A DNA stretch of 64,000 nucleotides from NCBI GenBank assembly GCA_004298155.1, contig SCRD01000016.1, forward strand, positions 241,162-305,161, read 5' to 3'. The notes beneath the pieces are model-generated. The model had not been told where the DNA came from, searched no databases, and worked only from the letters and a program-made list of their open reading frames with translations. Below, one piece after another: positions 1 to 9,182 of the stretch. This DNA is from Acidobacteriota bacterium. Lineage in GTDB: Bacteria > Acidobacteriota > Terriglobia > UBA7540. Position 1 is the first letter of the stretch, and the number at the start of each line of letters is the position of its first letter. The translations under genes and the position numbers were made by a program.

Positions 1-82
1 CTGCCAGCGGTGAGAGGGAAACTGACCCCACCGATGCGGCTTTCAGAAACTTTCTCCGCGTCATTTTATAGCGCAGTTCCAA
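1..82 (-). CDS. N-terminus of a Tat-exported protein (partial)
   Basis: The first 27 codons of a gene run off the left edge. A strong ribosome-binding site (AAAGGAGGTG) lies about 5 nt before a TTG codon at 82, and an in-frame ATG follows at 64. From that ATG the peptide begins MTRRKFLKAASVGSVSLSPL, a twin-arginine signal (RRKFLK followed by a hydrophobic Ala/Ser/Val stretch). The mature protein is outside the window, so its function cannot be given. It follows the TIM-barrel gene on the same strand after a 148-bp gap that holds a palindromic repeat, so it may or may not share that transcript. Confidence 0.7.
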   Translation of the reverse strand, partial: MELRYKMTRRKFLKAASVGSVSLSPLA

Positions 83-141
83 ACTCACCTCCTTTAAGAT
101 TGCTTAAAAATTTCCTCGCCCGCCATTCGAGCCCTTTTGCC

Positions 142-209
142 TGTCATCCTGAGCGAAGCGAAGGATCACAGTAGTTCGCAACTTGAGGGCGAACAGGCCC
201 AGCATGACA
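142..209. repeat. TGTCAT-ended palindromic repeat
   Basis: A 68-bp non-coding block starts TGTCATCCTGAGCGAAGCGA and ends GCATGACA, so the termini are near-perfect inverted repeats. The motif CTGAGCGAAGCGAAGGATC resembles dispersed intergenic repeats known from acidobacterial and other soil genomes (general knowledge, not searched). It lies between two minus-strand genes and could fold in the transcript. Confidence 0.5.
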
Positions 210-230
210 TGTTGCCTGTTTCGAATGCTG

Positions 231-1208
231 CTATGCCTTTCCGTAGGCCTCGCGAACCGCCGATTTAATGTAATCGAGATTTTCCTTGATGGCAGCCATG
301 ACTCTGGGAACTTTATCACGCGACAGCGCAACCCCCGACTCATGGGAGAAGCCAGGAATTCCATACTCATGCTGGTAGGAGATGGGGCCATGGAAATCCG
401 ACCTGGCAAGGAGCTGGAAAAACTCCTTCCAGCGGGACATCCCCTGGCCCATGGGGCAGATGACAGCACGCCACTCGTGAGGCCCGGCGCTTTTCCAGAT
501 AAAATCCTTGGCGGCCACCATCTTCAGGCGTGGCATGACGAGATTGGTTGAAACGCTCCATCCGCTTTCTCCGCCCTCGATTGTGGCCTGGCAAAGGTCA
601 TAGTAGTAGCCGCACCAGCGCGGATCGAGCGGTTCGATCACTCTTGCCATGTCCCAGATGGCTTCTCCGATATAACGAGGGTGGTTGTGATAGCCCACCT
701 GGATTCCGTGGTCCTTTGCCAGGTCCACCAGGGTGCGGAAACGCCGCCCGGCCTCGGCAACTTCTTCCTGCACGTTGACCATCTTGTAATGGTAATACCC
801 CGGTTTCAGGTAGGGGATGTGGAGCTTGCTGGCCGTGCTGATGATGGGCCTCGCCGTGGGGTCATCGGCGGAGAGAAGTTCGGTGGTAATCATCGGGACC
901 TCAAGCCCCGTGTTCCGTATGGCCTCGACCGCCTTCGGAAGGTCCGATTCCGCGCGTTCGGGAAGGACGTGCCCCTCCGACCGGACGGTCAGGTCAATTC
1001 CGCCAAAGCCTGCACGCTTTGTGCTCCCCGCCAGTTCCTTCCAATTCAGCTGCGGGACGGGCTTGGAGAATAAACAGAGAGTTCCGCGGAAGGCCCCGCG
1101 CGGAGCGGGTGTGGCAGCTGCCCGAGCGGCGCTGAGCGCTACAGCCCCGCCAAGCGCGCCAACGGATGATGCCTTTAGGAATTCACGCCTGGAAACATGT
1201 TCGTTCAC
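231..1208 (-). CDS. Secreted sugar phosphate isomerase/epimerase-like TIM barrel
   Basis: This is a xylose-isomerase-like TIM-barrel protein (AP endonuclease family 2 fold) of about 325 aa. The GTG at 1208 is chosen as start because a perfect AAGGAGGTG lies just before it and the peptide then opens NEHVSRREFLKASSVGALGG, a Tat signal. The upstream ATG at 1241 would begin inside the preceding gene. Fold-typical pieces include the GYHNH stretch mid-protein, YYYDLCQA, and KDFIWK near the C-terminus; the His, Asp and Lys residues there probably line a metal or sugar site. It starts 14 bp after the quinoprotein stop and is surely co-transcribed with it. The substrate cannot be deduced. Periplasmic processing of an oxidised sugar is an inference from the neighbour. 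Confidence 0.85.
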   Translation of the reverse strand: MNEHVSRREFLKASSVGALGGAVALSAARAAATPAPRGAFRGTLCLFSKPVPQLNWKELAGSTKRAGFGGIDLTVRSEGHVLPERAESDLPKAVEAIRNTGLEVPMITTELLSADDPTARPIISTASKLHIPYLKPGYYHYKMVNVQEEVAEAGRRFRTLVDLAKDHGIQVGYHNHPRYIGEAIWDMARVIEPLDPRWCGYYYDLCQATIEGGESGWSVSTNLVMPRLKMVAAKDFIWKSAGPHEWRAVICPMGQGMSRWKEFFQLLARSDFHGPISYQHEYGIPGFSHESGVALSRDKVPRVMAAIKENLDYIKSAVREAYGKA

Positions 1209-1222
1209 GGTGTTCACCTCCT

Positions 1223-3604
1223 TCAGGGCAGACCAAAGCATAAAATGTTGGGACCAACTGCAAGCGCCACATACTGCTTTCCGTTTACCAGGTAAGTCAT
1301 CGGCGAGGCCTTGTTTTCACCATTCGTTGAGAAGCGCCAAAGCGTCTTTCCGTTGCGCGCATCGACGGCCACTACATTGCCGCTCGGATCGCCATAAAAG
1401 AGAAGTCCACCTGCCGTTGCCAGCACCCCCGCTTCTCTCTTGCCTTCCGGCGGTCCAAGTTCCGGGACCTTCCACACAATTTTTCCGGTATTGATATCCA
1501 GCGCTTCCAGATATTTGATTGCGGGCTCTTCCTTCGGCTGATTCTGCTTCCAACTGCTGGCGGTAAGTTTGAACTCGCACTTTTCAAGGGCCACCAGATA
1601 ATAGAGGCCGGTCTGAGGGCTGAAGGCCGTGGCGTTCCAGTTGGCGCCGTACGAGCCTGGGCAGAGAAGTCCTGCCTGCTGAAGAAGCTGGGGCCGCCCG
1701 TTGAGGCCGATTCCGCTGGCCCATGTTACCCGCACAAACGGGCTGGCCAGCAGCACCTGGCCGTTCGTCCGGTCGAGCACATAGAAGAACCCGTTCTTGT
1801 CGGCGTGCAGCAGGAGTTTCCGTTCCTGGCCCTGATATTGCGTATCCACCAGCACAAGTGGCGCGTTCGCGTCCCAGTCGTGGACATCATGAGGAGTAAC
1901 CTGGTAATACCACTTGATCTTGCCGTTGTTCGGATCGAGGGCAAGGATGGAGTTCGTGTAGAGATTGTCACCGGGGCGGGCCCGGTCATCTGAATCGGGA
2001 TAAGGATTGCCAGTGGCCCAATAGAGCGTGTCCGTCCCGGGATCGTAAGAGCCGGTCAGCCACGTTGCGCCACCGCCTGTCTTTGGCGGGTTCCCCCCCC
2101 AGCTTTCAGCCTCTGGCTCGCCCTTTTCGGGAACGGTCCACCGCCGCCAGACCCGCTCGCCATTGGACGCCTTATAAGCGGCCACAAAACCCCGCATGCC
2201 CCAATCGCCTCCAGAAACTCCGGCAATCACCATGTCTTTGACCACGAGAGGCGCGACGGTTGCGCCATAGTGCATCGGTTCGTCCGGCATCACCACTTCC
2301 CACACCAGTTTCCCTGTAGTGCGGTTCAAGGCTATCAGGCGGGCATCATCCGTCACCCTGAAAACTTTATCGCCGAGGATGGCCATGCCGCGATTCGTGC
2401 CAAGCGCTGCATCGCCAACCACCACGGAAGTTCGCGGGCGCGAATATGACCAGATCTCCTGGCCCGTGTTGGCATCCAGCGCATAGGCCCGTTGCGGACC
2501 CGTGGCGTACATGATGCCGTCAGCAACCAACGGCGTCACCTCCAGGCCGAAGTACTCCATGTTCAGGTTGAAATAGGCGGTGTCAGGGAGAAGTTGCTTC
2601 CACAGTGGCACCGTAAAGACCCACTTCAGGCGCAGTTGGCCGACATTTGACTTGTTGATCTGCGAAAGCTCGCTGTATCGATTCCCGTTCAGATTGCCGT
2701 TGTAAGTAAGCCAGTCGCCCGGCCGTGGATTGAGAATTCTGGAGAAAGGAACGCCGCCAGCTTCGGAGGGACCACTGGCCACGGCCATGCCTGGCTTTAC
2801 ACCGGCGAGGCCGCTGAGGAAGGCGACGAGGTCCTGGAGTTGCTCAGCGCTTGCTTTGACGGGTGGCATCTGCGATTCCCGGTCTTCGCTGATGGCCGTA
2901 ATCGCGTCCATCGGCAGCATGTGGAACTGCCCCTTCAGGTCCTGTACGATGACTTCAAAATTGCTCCGGCTTCGCGCGAAGCCACGAACGACCTTTCCCT
3001 CCTGCAAGTGTACAGTCACCATTTGATAGCCGGGAGCAATCTGCCGGCTGGGCTGCAGCAGGCTCGATCGAAGCTCCTCAGCGGTCATCTCGCGGGCGAC
3101 ATTTGAGAGGTCGGGCCCCAAGGCCGATCCCCTGCCGTAAACCATGTGGCAGGTGGCGCACTGGCCCGCGCCAAAGAAGTACCGTTCCCCGGCCACACGG
3201 TCGCCGGAAATGCTGCCTTCAGCAGCCGGCAAGTTCATCGAGTAAATCAGCGCCGCAAGCGCGTGCAACTCGCTGGCCGGGAGGGCATTGAACGACGGCA
3301 TGCCTCCGGCTGGAACTCCGTCGTGAATTACGCGGCTCAACCAGGAAATTGAGCGCCCTCGCAGCCTGCCGCTCCCAGCCAAAGGAGGCCCGTACTCGCC
3401 GCCCCGCGCGTCAACGCCGTGACAACCAGCGCATTGCCTGGCAAAAGTTTCGCTGCCGATTGTCTGCAAGTTCCGGCTGGCGGGGGTTTGGCCCCATAGA
3501 ATCGCCAGGCTGAAGACGAGGGCAACAGGCGCCAGGCCAATAGTCCCTCGGGATACTGTTTTCCGGATTACGGCGCCCATCATTGAATGAAACCTCATCG
3601 ACAA
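1223..3604 (-). CDS. Quinoprotein dehydrogenase with two N-terminal cytochrome c domains
   Basis: A 793-aa exported protein. Residues 21-38 form a hydrophobic signal or anchor. Two heme-attachment motifs follow, CAGCH (58-62) and CATCH (149-153), each in a small cytochrome c domain. From about residue 295 to the end is a PQQ-type eight-bladed propeller, with the opening GDWLTYNGNLNGNRYS and repeated LxALDxxTGxxxW blades typical of alcohol/glucose quinoproteins. Known quinohemoproteins usually carry the cytochrome at the C-terminus, so the N-terminal di-heme order is less common. Inferred role: periplasmic oxidation of an alcohol or sugar with electrons passed to the fused hemes. It is the first gene of a two-gene unit with the TIM-barrel protein. 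The exact substrate, and whether it binds PQQ, are unknown. Confidence 0.88.
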   Translation of the reverse strand: MSMRFHSMMGAVIRKTVSRGTIGLAPVALVFSLAILWGQTPASRNLQTIGSETFARQCAGCHGVDARGGEYGPPLAGSGRLRGRSISWLSRVIHDGVPAGGMPSFNALPASELHALAALIYSMNLPAAEGSISGDRVAGERYFFGAGQCATCHMVYGRGSALGPDLSNVAREMTAEELRSSLLQPSRQIAPGYQMVTVHLQEGKVVRGFARSRSNFEVIVQDLKGQFHMLPMDAITAISEDRESQMPPVKASAEQLQDLVAFLSGLAGVKPGMAVASGPSEAGGVPFSRILNPRPGDWLTYNGNLNGNRYSELSQINKSNVGQLRLKWVFTVPLWKQLLPDTAYFNLNMEYFGLEVTPLVADGIMYATGPQRAYALDANTGQEIWSYSRPRTSVVVGDAALGTNRGMAILGDKVFRVTDDARLIALNRTTGKLVWEVVMPDEPMHYGATVAPLVVKDMVIAGVSGGDWGMRGFVAAYKASNGERVWRRWTVPEKGEPEAESWGGNPPKTGGGATWLTGSYDPGTDTLYWATGNPYPDSDDRARPGDNLYTNSILALDPNNGKIKWYYQVTPHDVHDWDANAPLVLVDTQYQGQERKLLLHADKNGFFYVLDRTNGQVLLASPFVRVTWASGIGLNGRPQLLQQAGLLCPGSYGANWNATAFSPQTGLYYLVALEKCEFKLTASSWKQNQPKEEPAIKYLEALDINTGKIVWKVPELGPPEGKREAGVLATAGGLLFYGDPSGNVVAVDARNGKTLWRFSTNGENKASPMTYLVNGKQYVALAVGPNILCFGLP

Positions 3605-4362
3605 TGCCCTGACCCCGGAACCTGACGAATTATTGTGGCCAGGCTGATCGGTTGCTGAAAATTCTGATAGGAGGGTTCTCTCCCCTCGACCTTCTCGATG
3701 CGCCGCTTGCGCCTGGCCGGCCAGGGCCCCGCAGGCGGCTGCCCTCCGCTTTCTCTTTCCACTCGCTCCGCGAGGTCGGCTCCCATTGTACTCCTGTGTT
3801 CAAGTTTCCAAACCTGTTCTGCTGCCACTCCCCGGCACACCGGGGCCGTCCGCAAAAAGAAAATTGGGATTATGCGAGGCCGAAACGGCCAAAGGCGCCG
3901 CTCGGGGTTGGCAGGCCCTGGCACCCTGGGGCCGGAAGATTTCCGAATTTCGGACTATGGAGCCGACTTGCTTCAACTTACGGAGATAGCATGGGACATA
4001 AGACATCAATCGCCGGCGGCAGGAACCGAGCGGATCGAGACTGAAAACAGGCTGTCGAAGCAACCTTTCGCCTCCTGGTTTGCGTCAGAAAGTATTTCCG
4101 GCATTCCACTTTAGCGAAGAGAGTTTACATCCGACGCCCCGGCGCTCCCGGATAATTTTTGCGTTTTTAGCCTTGGTATAATGTATGGTTGAATAACAAC
4201 AGGACCCAGCAAATACGCTATGATAATGTTGCGTCGCGAACAAACAGGTTGTATTGTATTTTGATTATCAGTGCATCAGGAGACGGACTTTGTCCAATGC
4301 GCGGGGCAAGTGCGGTTTTTTTGTCGCTGAGGCCTTGTGCTCTAGGTTAAAGGATAAATCAA
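3605..4362. other. Divergent intergenic region, about 760 bp
   Basis: No credible gene is visible between the divergent quinoprotein (minus) and the outer-membrane barrel gene (plus). Short open frames here lack ribosome-binding sites and protein-like composition. The right third is AT-richer and holds a good extended -10 element at 4174-4182. The left part presumably carries the minus-strand promoter, but no clear hexamers were found. Confidence 0.6.
4174..4182 (+). promoter_or_regulatory. Extended -10 promoter candidate
   Basis: The sequence TTGGTATAAT contains a perfect TATAAT at 4177-4182 preceded by a TGn extension. No good -35 is visible at the right distance, which fits an extended -10 promoter. 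It lies about 180 bp upstream of the barrel gene and could drive it, leaving a long 5' leader. Confidence 0.4.
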
Positions 4363-5295
4363 GTGGGGAAAATTTACAGTGTATTGCTCGTCGCCATCCT
4401 TATCTTCTGGGTCCCAGTCTGCAGCAGGGCACAGGAATCTTCGGGCCAGGAAGCTCAGCCTGCCGCGGCGGCGAGTGCGACCGGGCCGACAGCATTTGCC
4501 GTGGCCGTTGGCAAACACTCCAATCTCGGAGGAGTCTACAGCGCCGGAGTCGGCATCGGTTACAACATTACAGAGCATTTGGGAGGCGATGTCGGTGCAT
4601 CGCTCTACACGATTCAAAGCCCCTTTTCCGTGGTTTCGAACAAGGACTGGCGCTGGACAACGCTTGCCGGAGACCCGTTCGTGGACCTTCGGTACACAAC
4701 GAAATTTCATGGGCTGGACGCAACTTCTGTTCTCACCGGGGCCATACCTATTTCGAGCGCGGAGCGCGTTTACACCACGGGACGCTTCGGCGTGGACTGG
4801 TATAACCACATCAGCGCCAGCTTCGCAGGGTTCACTCCTTTCGTGAATATCGGGGCCGCCAATGAGACCATCGACCGATGGATTTTTCCGCGTCCTTATA
4901 ACATAGCCCGGCCATATCAGATTTTCGGCCCCAACGGAAATGGTGAAGCTGGCGCCAGCTACACAATATTCAAACATTATACGGTTGGCGCTTCCGCCTA
5001 CGCCGTCGTTCCCGTCGGAACGCAAAAAGTGTTCAGCAGGCTGGTCACACCCAATTCCAGTGTTTCGGGAGACGCAAATCACAATCGCGTATGGAACCAA
5101 TCCTTTGAAACCATCGGCGATTCCAAGCTCGGGCGCGACAACGGCTATTCAGGGTGGGTGGAAGTCGCCCGGGTCAAGAACCTGAACGTAGAGGCCGGGT
5201 ATACCTACAGCGTTCACTATCGATGGGGTTCCGCGTACCTCATGCTGAAATTTGACGGAACATCACTGATCCGTTTTCTGACGGCAACCGACTAG
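4363..5295 (+). CDS. Predicted outer-membrane beta-barrel protein
   Basis: A 310-aa protein from a GTG start at 4363, preceded by AAAGGA about 10 nt upstream. Residues 1-23 are a signal peptide (KIYSVLLVAILIFWVPVCS, then RAQ). The mature part is rich in alternating aromatic and glycine residues, with many short strands ending in Tyr/Phe, for example YNITEHLGGDVGASLY and VEAGYTYSVHYRWGSAYLML. This is the composition of an outer-membrane porin-like barrel. No specific family was recognised. The stop at 5295 is about 90 bp before the likely start of the first SBBP protein on the same strand, so the two may be co-transcribed. Confidence 0.7.
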   Translation: MGKIYSVLLVAILIFWVPVCSRAQESSGQEAQPAAAASATGPTAFAVAVGKHSNLGGVYSAGVGIGYNITEHLGGDVGASLYTIQSPFSVVSNKDWRWTTLAGDPFVDLRYTTKFHGLDATSVLTGAIPISSAERVYTTGRFGVDWYNHISASFAGFTPFVNIGAANETIDRWIFPRPYNIARPYQIFGPNGNGEAGASYTIFKHYTVGASAYAVVPVGTQKVFSRLVTPNSSVSGDANHNRVWNQSFETIGDSKLGRDNGYSGWVEVARVKNLNVEAGYTYSVHYRWGSAYLMLKFDGTSLIRFLTATD

Positions 5296-5385
5296 GAGCA
5301 CAGGAACTTTAGCGCAGGGTTGCGAACGTCTGAATCCGGACGGGTGAAACCGGAGAACTTTTCTGGAGCGAAGGGAAAGAAGATT

Positions 5386-8300
5386 TTGAAAAGGAACACG
5401 GTCGTCTGCCTCCTGGTATTTATTCTGATAGGGCTCGCGACCTGGCCATCGACTTATGGCCGGGAGAATGCCCAGGTTCGTTTGCCTGCAGCCGGCCTTC
5501 AGGCCATGCAAACCGTTTTGTATGGCCGCCTTCCTCTCAGTTTTGAGGCCAACAAAGGCCAGGTTAGCTCGCAAACCAGGTACCTGGCTCGTGGAAATGG
5601 TTTTACGCTTTTTCTTACTCAAACTGATGCCATTCTGCAACTCAGGAAATCCATAGCCGGCAATCAAACAGCCGGGTTGAGTTCTTCGGAGTTTAAGAAC
5701 GCTCAGCCTGGAGCAGCTTCATCACCCGGAGCAGCCGATGTGGTCCGTCTTAGACTGCTGGGCGCGAACCATGAGGCGGAGATTACGGCATTGGACCGGC
5801 TTCCGGGGACAACCAGTTATTTTCTGGGAAACAATCCACAGAGCTGGCATACCAATATTCCCAACTACGCACGCCTTCGCTATCACCAGATCTATCCCGG
5901 AATTGATCTCGCCTATTATGGCCGCCAGGGACAATTGGAAAACGATTTCATGGTGGCTCCGGGCTCCGATCCAAAGTTGATCCGCCTGGGTTTGGAAGGC
6001 GTGAGGTCCGCCCGCCTTAACCCTTCCGGAGATCTGGTGCTGGCGGTGCGCGACGGGGAAGTTTACCTTCGGCGCCCTCGTGCCTATCAGGGAGAGGGAG
6101 TGAATCGCAGGGACGTCGCCGTCCGCTATGTACTCCGGGCTGGGAACAAGGTTGGTTTTGGCCTTGGCGCTTATGATCACGCCCAGGAGCTGGTAATTGA
6201 CCCTGTCTTGTCATACTCAACGTATCTCGGCGGCAGTGGCGGGGACGATGGCCTCGGGATCGCTGTTGACGCCTCTGGAAACGCCTATGTAACGGGCACA
6301 ACCGCATCGGCGAATTTCCCCACTACGGGTGGACAGACCACTCTTGGAGGGGGCAAGGACATTTTTGTGGCGAAGATCAATCCTGCGGGGACTGCCTTTC
6401 TGTATTCGGTTTTTCTCGGCGGAGGCAACCTGGACAAGGCCACCAGCATTGCGATTGACTCCTCGGGTGATGTCTATCTGGCCGGGTATACCAACTCGAC
6501 TGATTTCCCGACTACGGCGGGGGCGTACCAGGTAAGCAATGCCGGAAATACAGACGCCTTTCTGACCAAGCTGAACCCCACGGGCACCTCGCTGGTCTAT
6601 TCAACCTACTTCGGCGGAAGCGGGATCGATTACGGGCGCGGAGTAGCTGTGGACGCCTCGGGCGACGCCTTTATCACCGGTTCGACTCAATCAACAAATT
6701 TCCCCACGGTGCGCCCACTGCAAGTCGGGCTGGACGGGGGCTCGGATGCCTTTGTGGCGGAGTTCAGTCCAACCGGCGCGTCCCTGCTTTACTCGACCTA
6801 TCTGGGTGGGAGCGGCGCGGATGAGGCGCTTGCCATTGCGCTCGATGGCTCAGGGAACGCCTATGTGACCGGCTATACTTTCTCTTCCAACTTCCCTACT
6901 CAAAACGCTTTGCAGTCTACGCTGTCGGGGCCATCGGATGCCTTCGTCACCGAGATTAATCCTGGGACCTCCTCGCTGGTGTTCTCGACCTATCTCGGCG
7001 GAAGCGGGTCCGAGAGCGGCCAATCCATCAAAATCGACGCGGTTGGCAGCATCTATGTGACGGGCAACACTTCGTCGAACGGCTTCCCGGTGACCAACGG
7101 GGCTTCCCAGGCAACTTATGGCGGCGGTACAGACGCCTTCGTCACCAAACTCGGCCCCGGAGGCGCCCCAATGGTTTACTCCACCTTCCTGGGTGGAAGC
7201 GGTTTGGACCAGGGAAATTCAATAGCGGTTGACTCGTCGGGAGACGCCTTCGTAACTGGATTTACGCAGTCAAGTGACTTTCCTTTGACGAACGCGCTGC
7301 AACGTGTCCTGGGGATTACCGCAGCCAGTTCGTGCGGTACAACTCCCTGTGCTGACGCCTTTGTCACGGAGCTGGGTCCCTCCGGGAACGCCGTCTTTTC
7401 CACCTTCCTTGGAGGTAGCGGGACGGATTTAGGGCAAGCCATCGCAACGGACGCTTCAGGAGCGGCTTATCTGACCGGCAGCACGAGTTCTACAAACTTT
7501 CCCGTCATTGCAGGGGCGCCACAGTCAACTTATGCCGGAACAAATTCAAGCACCAACGTCTTTATCGCCAAGGTCAGCCCTCAGGACGCACCGGCTGCGG
7601 CCCTCAGCCCCCAGAGCCTGAATTTTGGCAACCAGGTGATCAATAAAGCCAGCAACCCGCAAACGGTAACGCTGGTCAACGCCGGCAGCGCGCCGCTGGG
7701 AATCACCAGCATTTCAGCCAGCGGCCAGTTCAGTCAGACCAATAATTGCGGAACGGTCGTCCCAGCCGGCGGGGGAACTTGCACGATTCAGGTAACCTTC
7801 ACGCCCACCCAGACGGGCTCCGTCACGGACCAGATCACGATTACGGATAATGCCGCTGGAAGCCCTCAGGCCATTACGGTTACTGGGGGCGGAGTAACAT
7901 CAGCCGGCACGCTGTCTGTTTCCCAAACGTCTCTTACCTTCGCGGCGCAGACCGTGGGGCAGACCAGTCCACCGCAGATGGTTCAACTGGCCAACACAGG
8001 GAATACGGCCATCAACATCAGTGGCATTGACACCACCGGGGACTTTGCACAAACCAATACCTGCGGGACCCTGCCCACCGTGCTCAATGTGGGCGCCTCG
8101 TGCAGCATCAGCGTCACGTTTACGCCGACGTCAACCGGCGCTCGCACCGGAGGACTGACGATCCGGGACGATGCCATCAATAACCCGCAGGGAGTGTCGC
8201 TTACCGGGACCGGCAATGCGGTGTTTACGCTCTCGTCCAACGTGCGGTCCAGTGTCGTGTTGATTGGGACCAAGTCGACCACATTCACGGTCACCGCTTC

Positions 8301-9099
8301 CGCCCCCAGCACCTTCCAGGGCGGGATCAGCCTCGCTTGTACAACCGGGACGTGCAGCTTTAACCCCGCAACCATCTATTCCGGGCAGTCGAGCACGGTC
8401 ACGGTAAGCGGTTTGTCGGCAACCACGGCAAACCCATTTGATTTTGCAGTGAAAGGCAACAGCAGCGGCCAGGACGCAACTGTGTCGCTTACCATCTTTT
8501 TTGCGGATTTCTCGCTATCGCAAACGCCGCCCTCGCCGCCGCTCCGCACGGTCACTGCCGGCAATTCAACAACTTATACGGTTACTGTGACGCCGGCCAA
8601 CGGGTTCAACCAGGTTGTGCTCATGGGCTGCGCTAATCTGCCGCCGCAAACAACCTGCACCTATTCTCCGCCGGGCCTGACCCTGAACGGGACAAACCCG
8701 GCCACGACGGTTGTGACAGTCCAGACAACCGCTCAGCAGGCTGCCTACTTGCAGCCGCCACCGCCGGGAGGGTTGCCCCCATGGGCGCAAATAAATTTCC
8801 ACTGGTGGATTTATCTTCTGACATTCTTTATGATTTTCGCCGCTTTCGTTGTCCTGAGCGGGCGCCGCGTGTTCGGCACAGCGCCGATGAGGCTCCGCGC
8901 GAGCATTGCGGTGCTTGTCATGGCGGCCTCGCTGAGTGTTCTGGCGACAGCATGCAATGACACCTATTACGGTCCCAGGACAACTCCGGTGACGACTGGG
9001 ACACCAGCAAATACTTATACGATTACTCTTGTTGGCACGCTGGGAAGCGATGGCAGCATTAAGAGAATAACGACGGTTAATTTGGCCGTTGCCCCCTGA
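5386..9099 (+). CDS. SBBP-repeat surface protein with choice-of-anchor-D domains (copy 1)
   Basis: A secreted protein of about 1,237 aa. I prefer the TTG at 5386, which follows AAGGGAAAGAAG and opens directly into a signal peptide (KRNTVVCLLVFILIGLATW); an alternative TTG at 5320 adds 22 residues with a poor ribosome-binding site. Domains in order: an N-terminal acidobacterial domain with the motif PLSFEANKGQ, then seven SBBP beta-propeller repeats (YSTYLGGSGxDxGxxIAVDxSGNAYVTG, the long consensus shown only in outline). Two ASPM/SPD-2/Hydin-like choice-of-anchor-D Ig folds (LNFGNQ..., ITDNAAGSPQ) and further Ig-like modules follow. The C-terminus has a hydrophobic helix (WWIYLLTFFMIFAAFVVL) and a second one ending LATAC. 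A cell-surface role is inferred; no enzymatic motif is visible. It is tandem with a close paralogue. Confidence 0.85.
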   Translation: MKRNTVVCLLVFILIGLATWPSTYGRENAQVRLPAAGLQAMQTVLYGRLPLSFEANKGQVSSQTRYLARGNGFTLFLTQTDAILQLRKSIAGNQTAGLSSSEFKNAQPGAASSPGAADVVRLRLLGANHEAEITALDRLPGTTSYFLGNNPQSWHTNIPNYARLRYHQIYPGIDLAYYGRQGQLENDFMVAPGSDPKLIRLGLEGVRSARLNPSGDLVLAVRDGEVYLRRPRAYQGEGVNRRDVAVRYVLRAGNKVGFGLGAYDHAQELVIDPVLSYSTYLGGSGGDDGLGIAVDASGNAYVTGTTASANFPTTGGQTTLGGGKDIFVAKINPAGTAFLYSVFLGGGNLDKATSIAIDSSGDVYLAGYTNSTDFPTTAGAYQVSNAGNTDAFLTKLNPTGTSLVYSTYFGGSGIDYGRGVAVDASGDAFITGSTQSTNFPTVRPLQVGLDGGSDAFVAEFSPTGASLLYSTYLGGSGADEALAIALDGSGNAYVTGYTFSSNFPTQNALQSTLSGPSDAFVTEINPGTSSLVFSTYLGGSGSESGQSIKIDAVGSIYVTGNTSSNGFPVTNGASQATYGGGTDAFVTKLGPGGAPMVYSTFLGGSGLDQGNSIAVDSSGDAFVTGFTQSSDFPLTNALQRVLGITAASSCGTTPCADAFVTELGPSGNAVFSTFLGGSGTDLGQAIATDASGAAYLTGSTSSTNFPVIAGAPQSTYAGTNSSTNVFIAKVSPQDAPAAALSPQSLNFGNQVINKASNPQTVTLVNAGSAPLGITSISASGQFSQTNNCGTVVPAGGGTCTIQVTFTPTQTGSVTDQITITDNAAGSPQAITVTGGGVTSAGTLSVSQTSLTFAAQTVGQTSPPQMVQLANTGNTAINISGIDTTGDFAQTNTCGTLPTVLNVGASCSISVTFTPTSTGARTGGLTIRDDAINNPQGVSLTGTGNAVFTLSSNVRSSVVLIGTKSTTFTVTASAPSTFQGGISLACTTGTCSFNPATIYSGQSSTVTVSGLSATTANPFDFAVKGNSSGQDATVSLTIFFADFSLSQTPPSPPLRTVTAGNSTTYTVTVTPANGFNQVVLMGCANLPPQTTCTYSPPGLTLNGTNPATTVVTVQTTAQQAAYLQPPPPGGLPPWAQINFHWWIYLLTFFMIFAAFVVLSGRRVFGTAPMRLRASIAVLVMAASLSVLATACNDTYYGPRTTPVTTGTPANTYTITLVGTLGSDGSIKRITTVNLAVAP

Positions 9100-9182
9100 C
9101 TGGGCGGGTTAAAACCCGGTCACTGCAACTCAGGCCGTGAAGTTCCTGAGAGGTTGGGGAATTGCGGGGGAGAAATTCCAGT

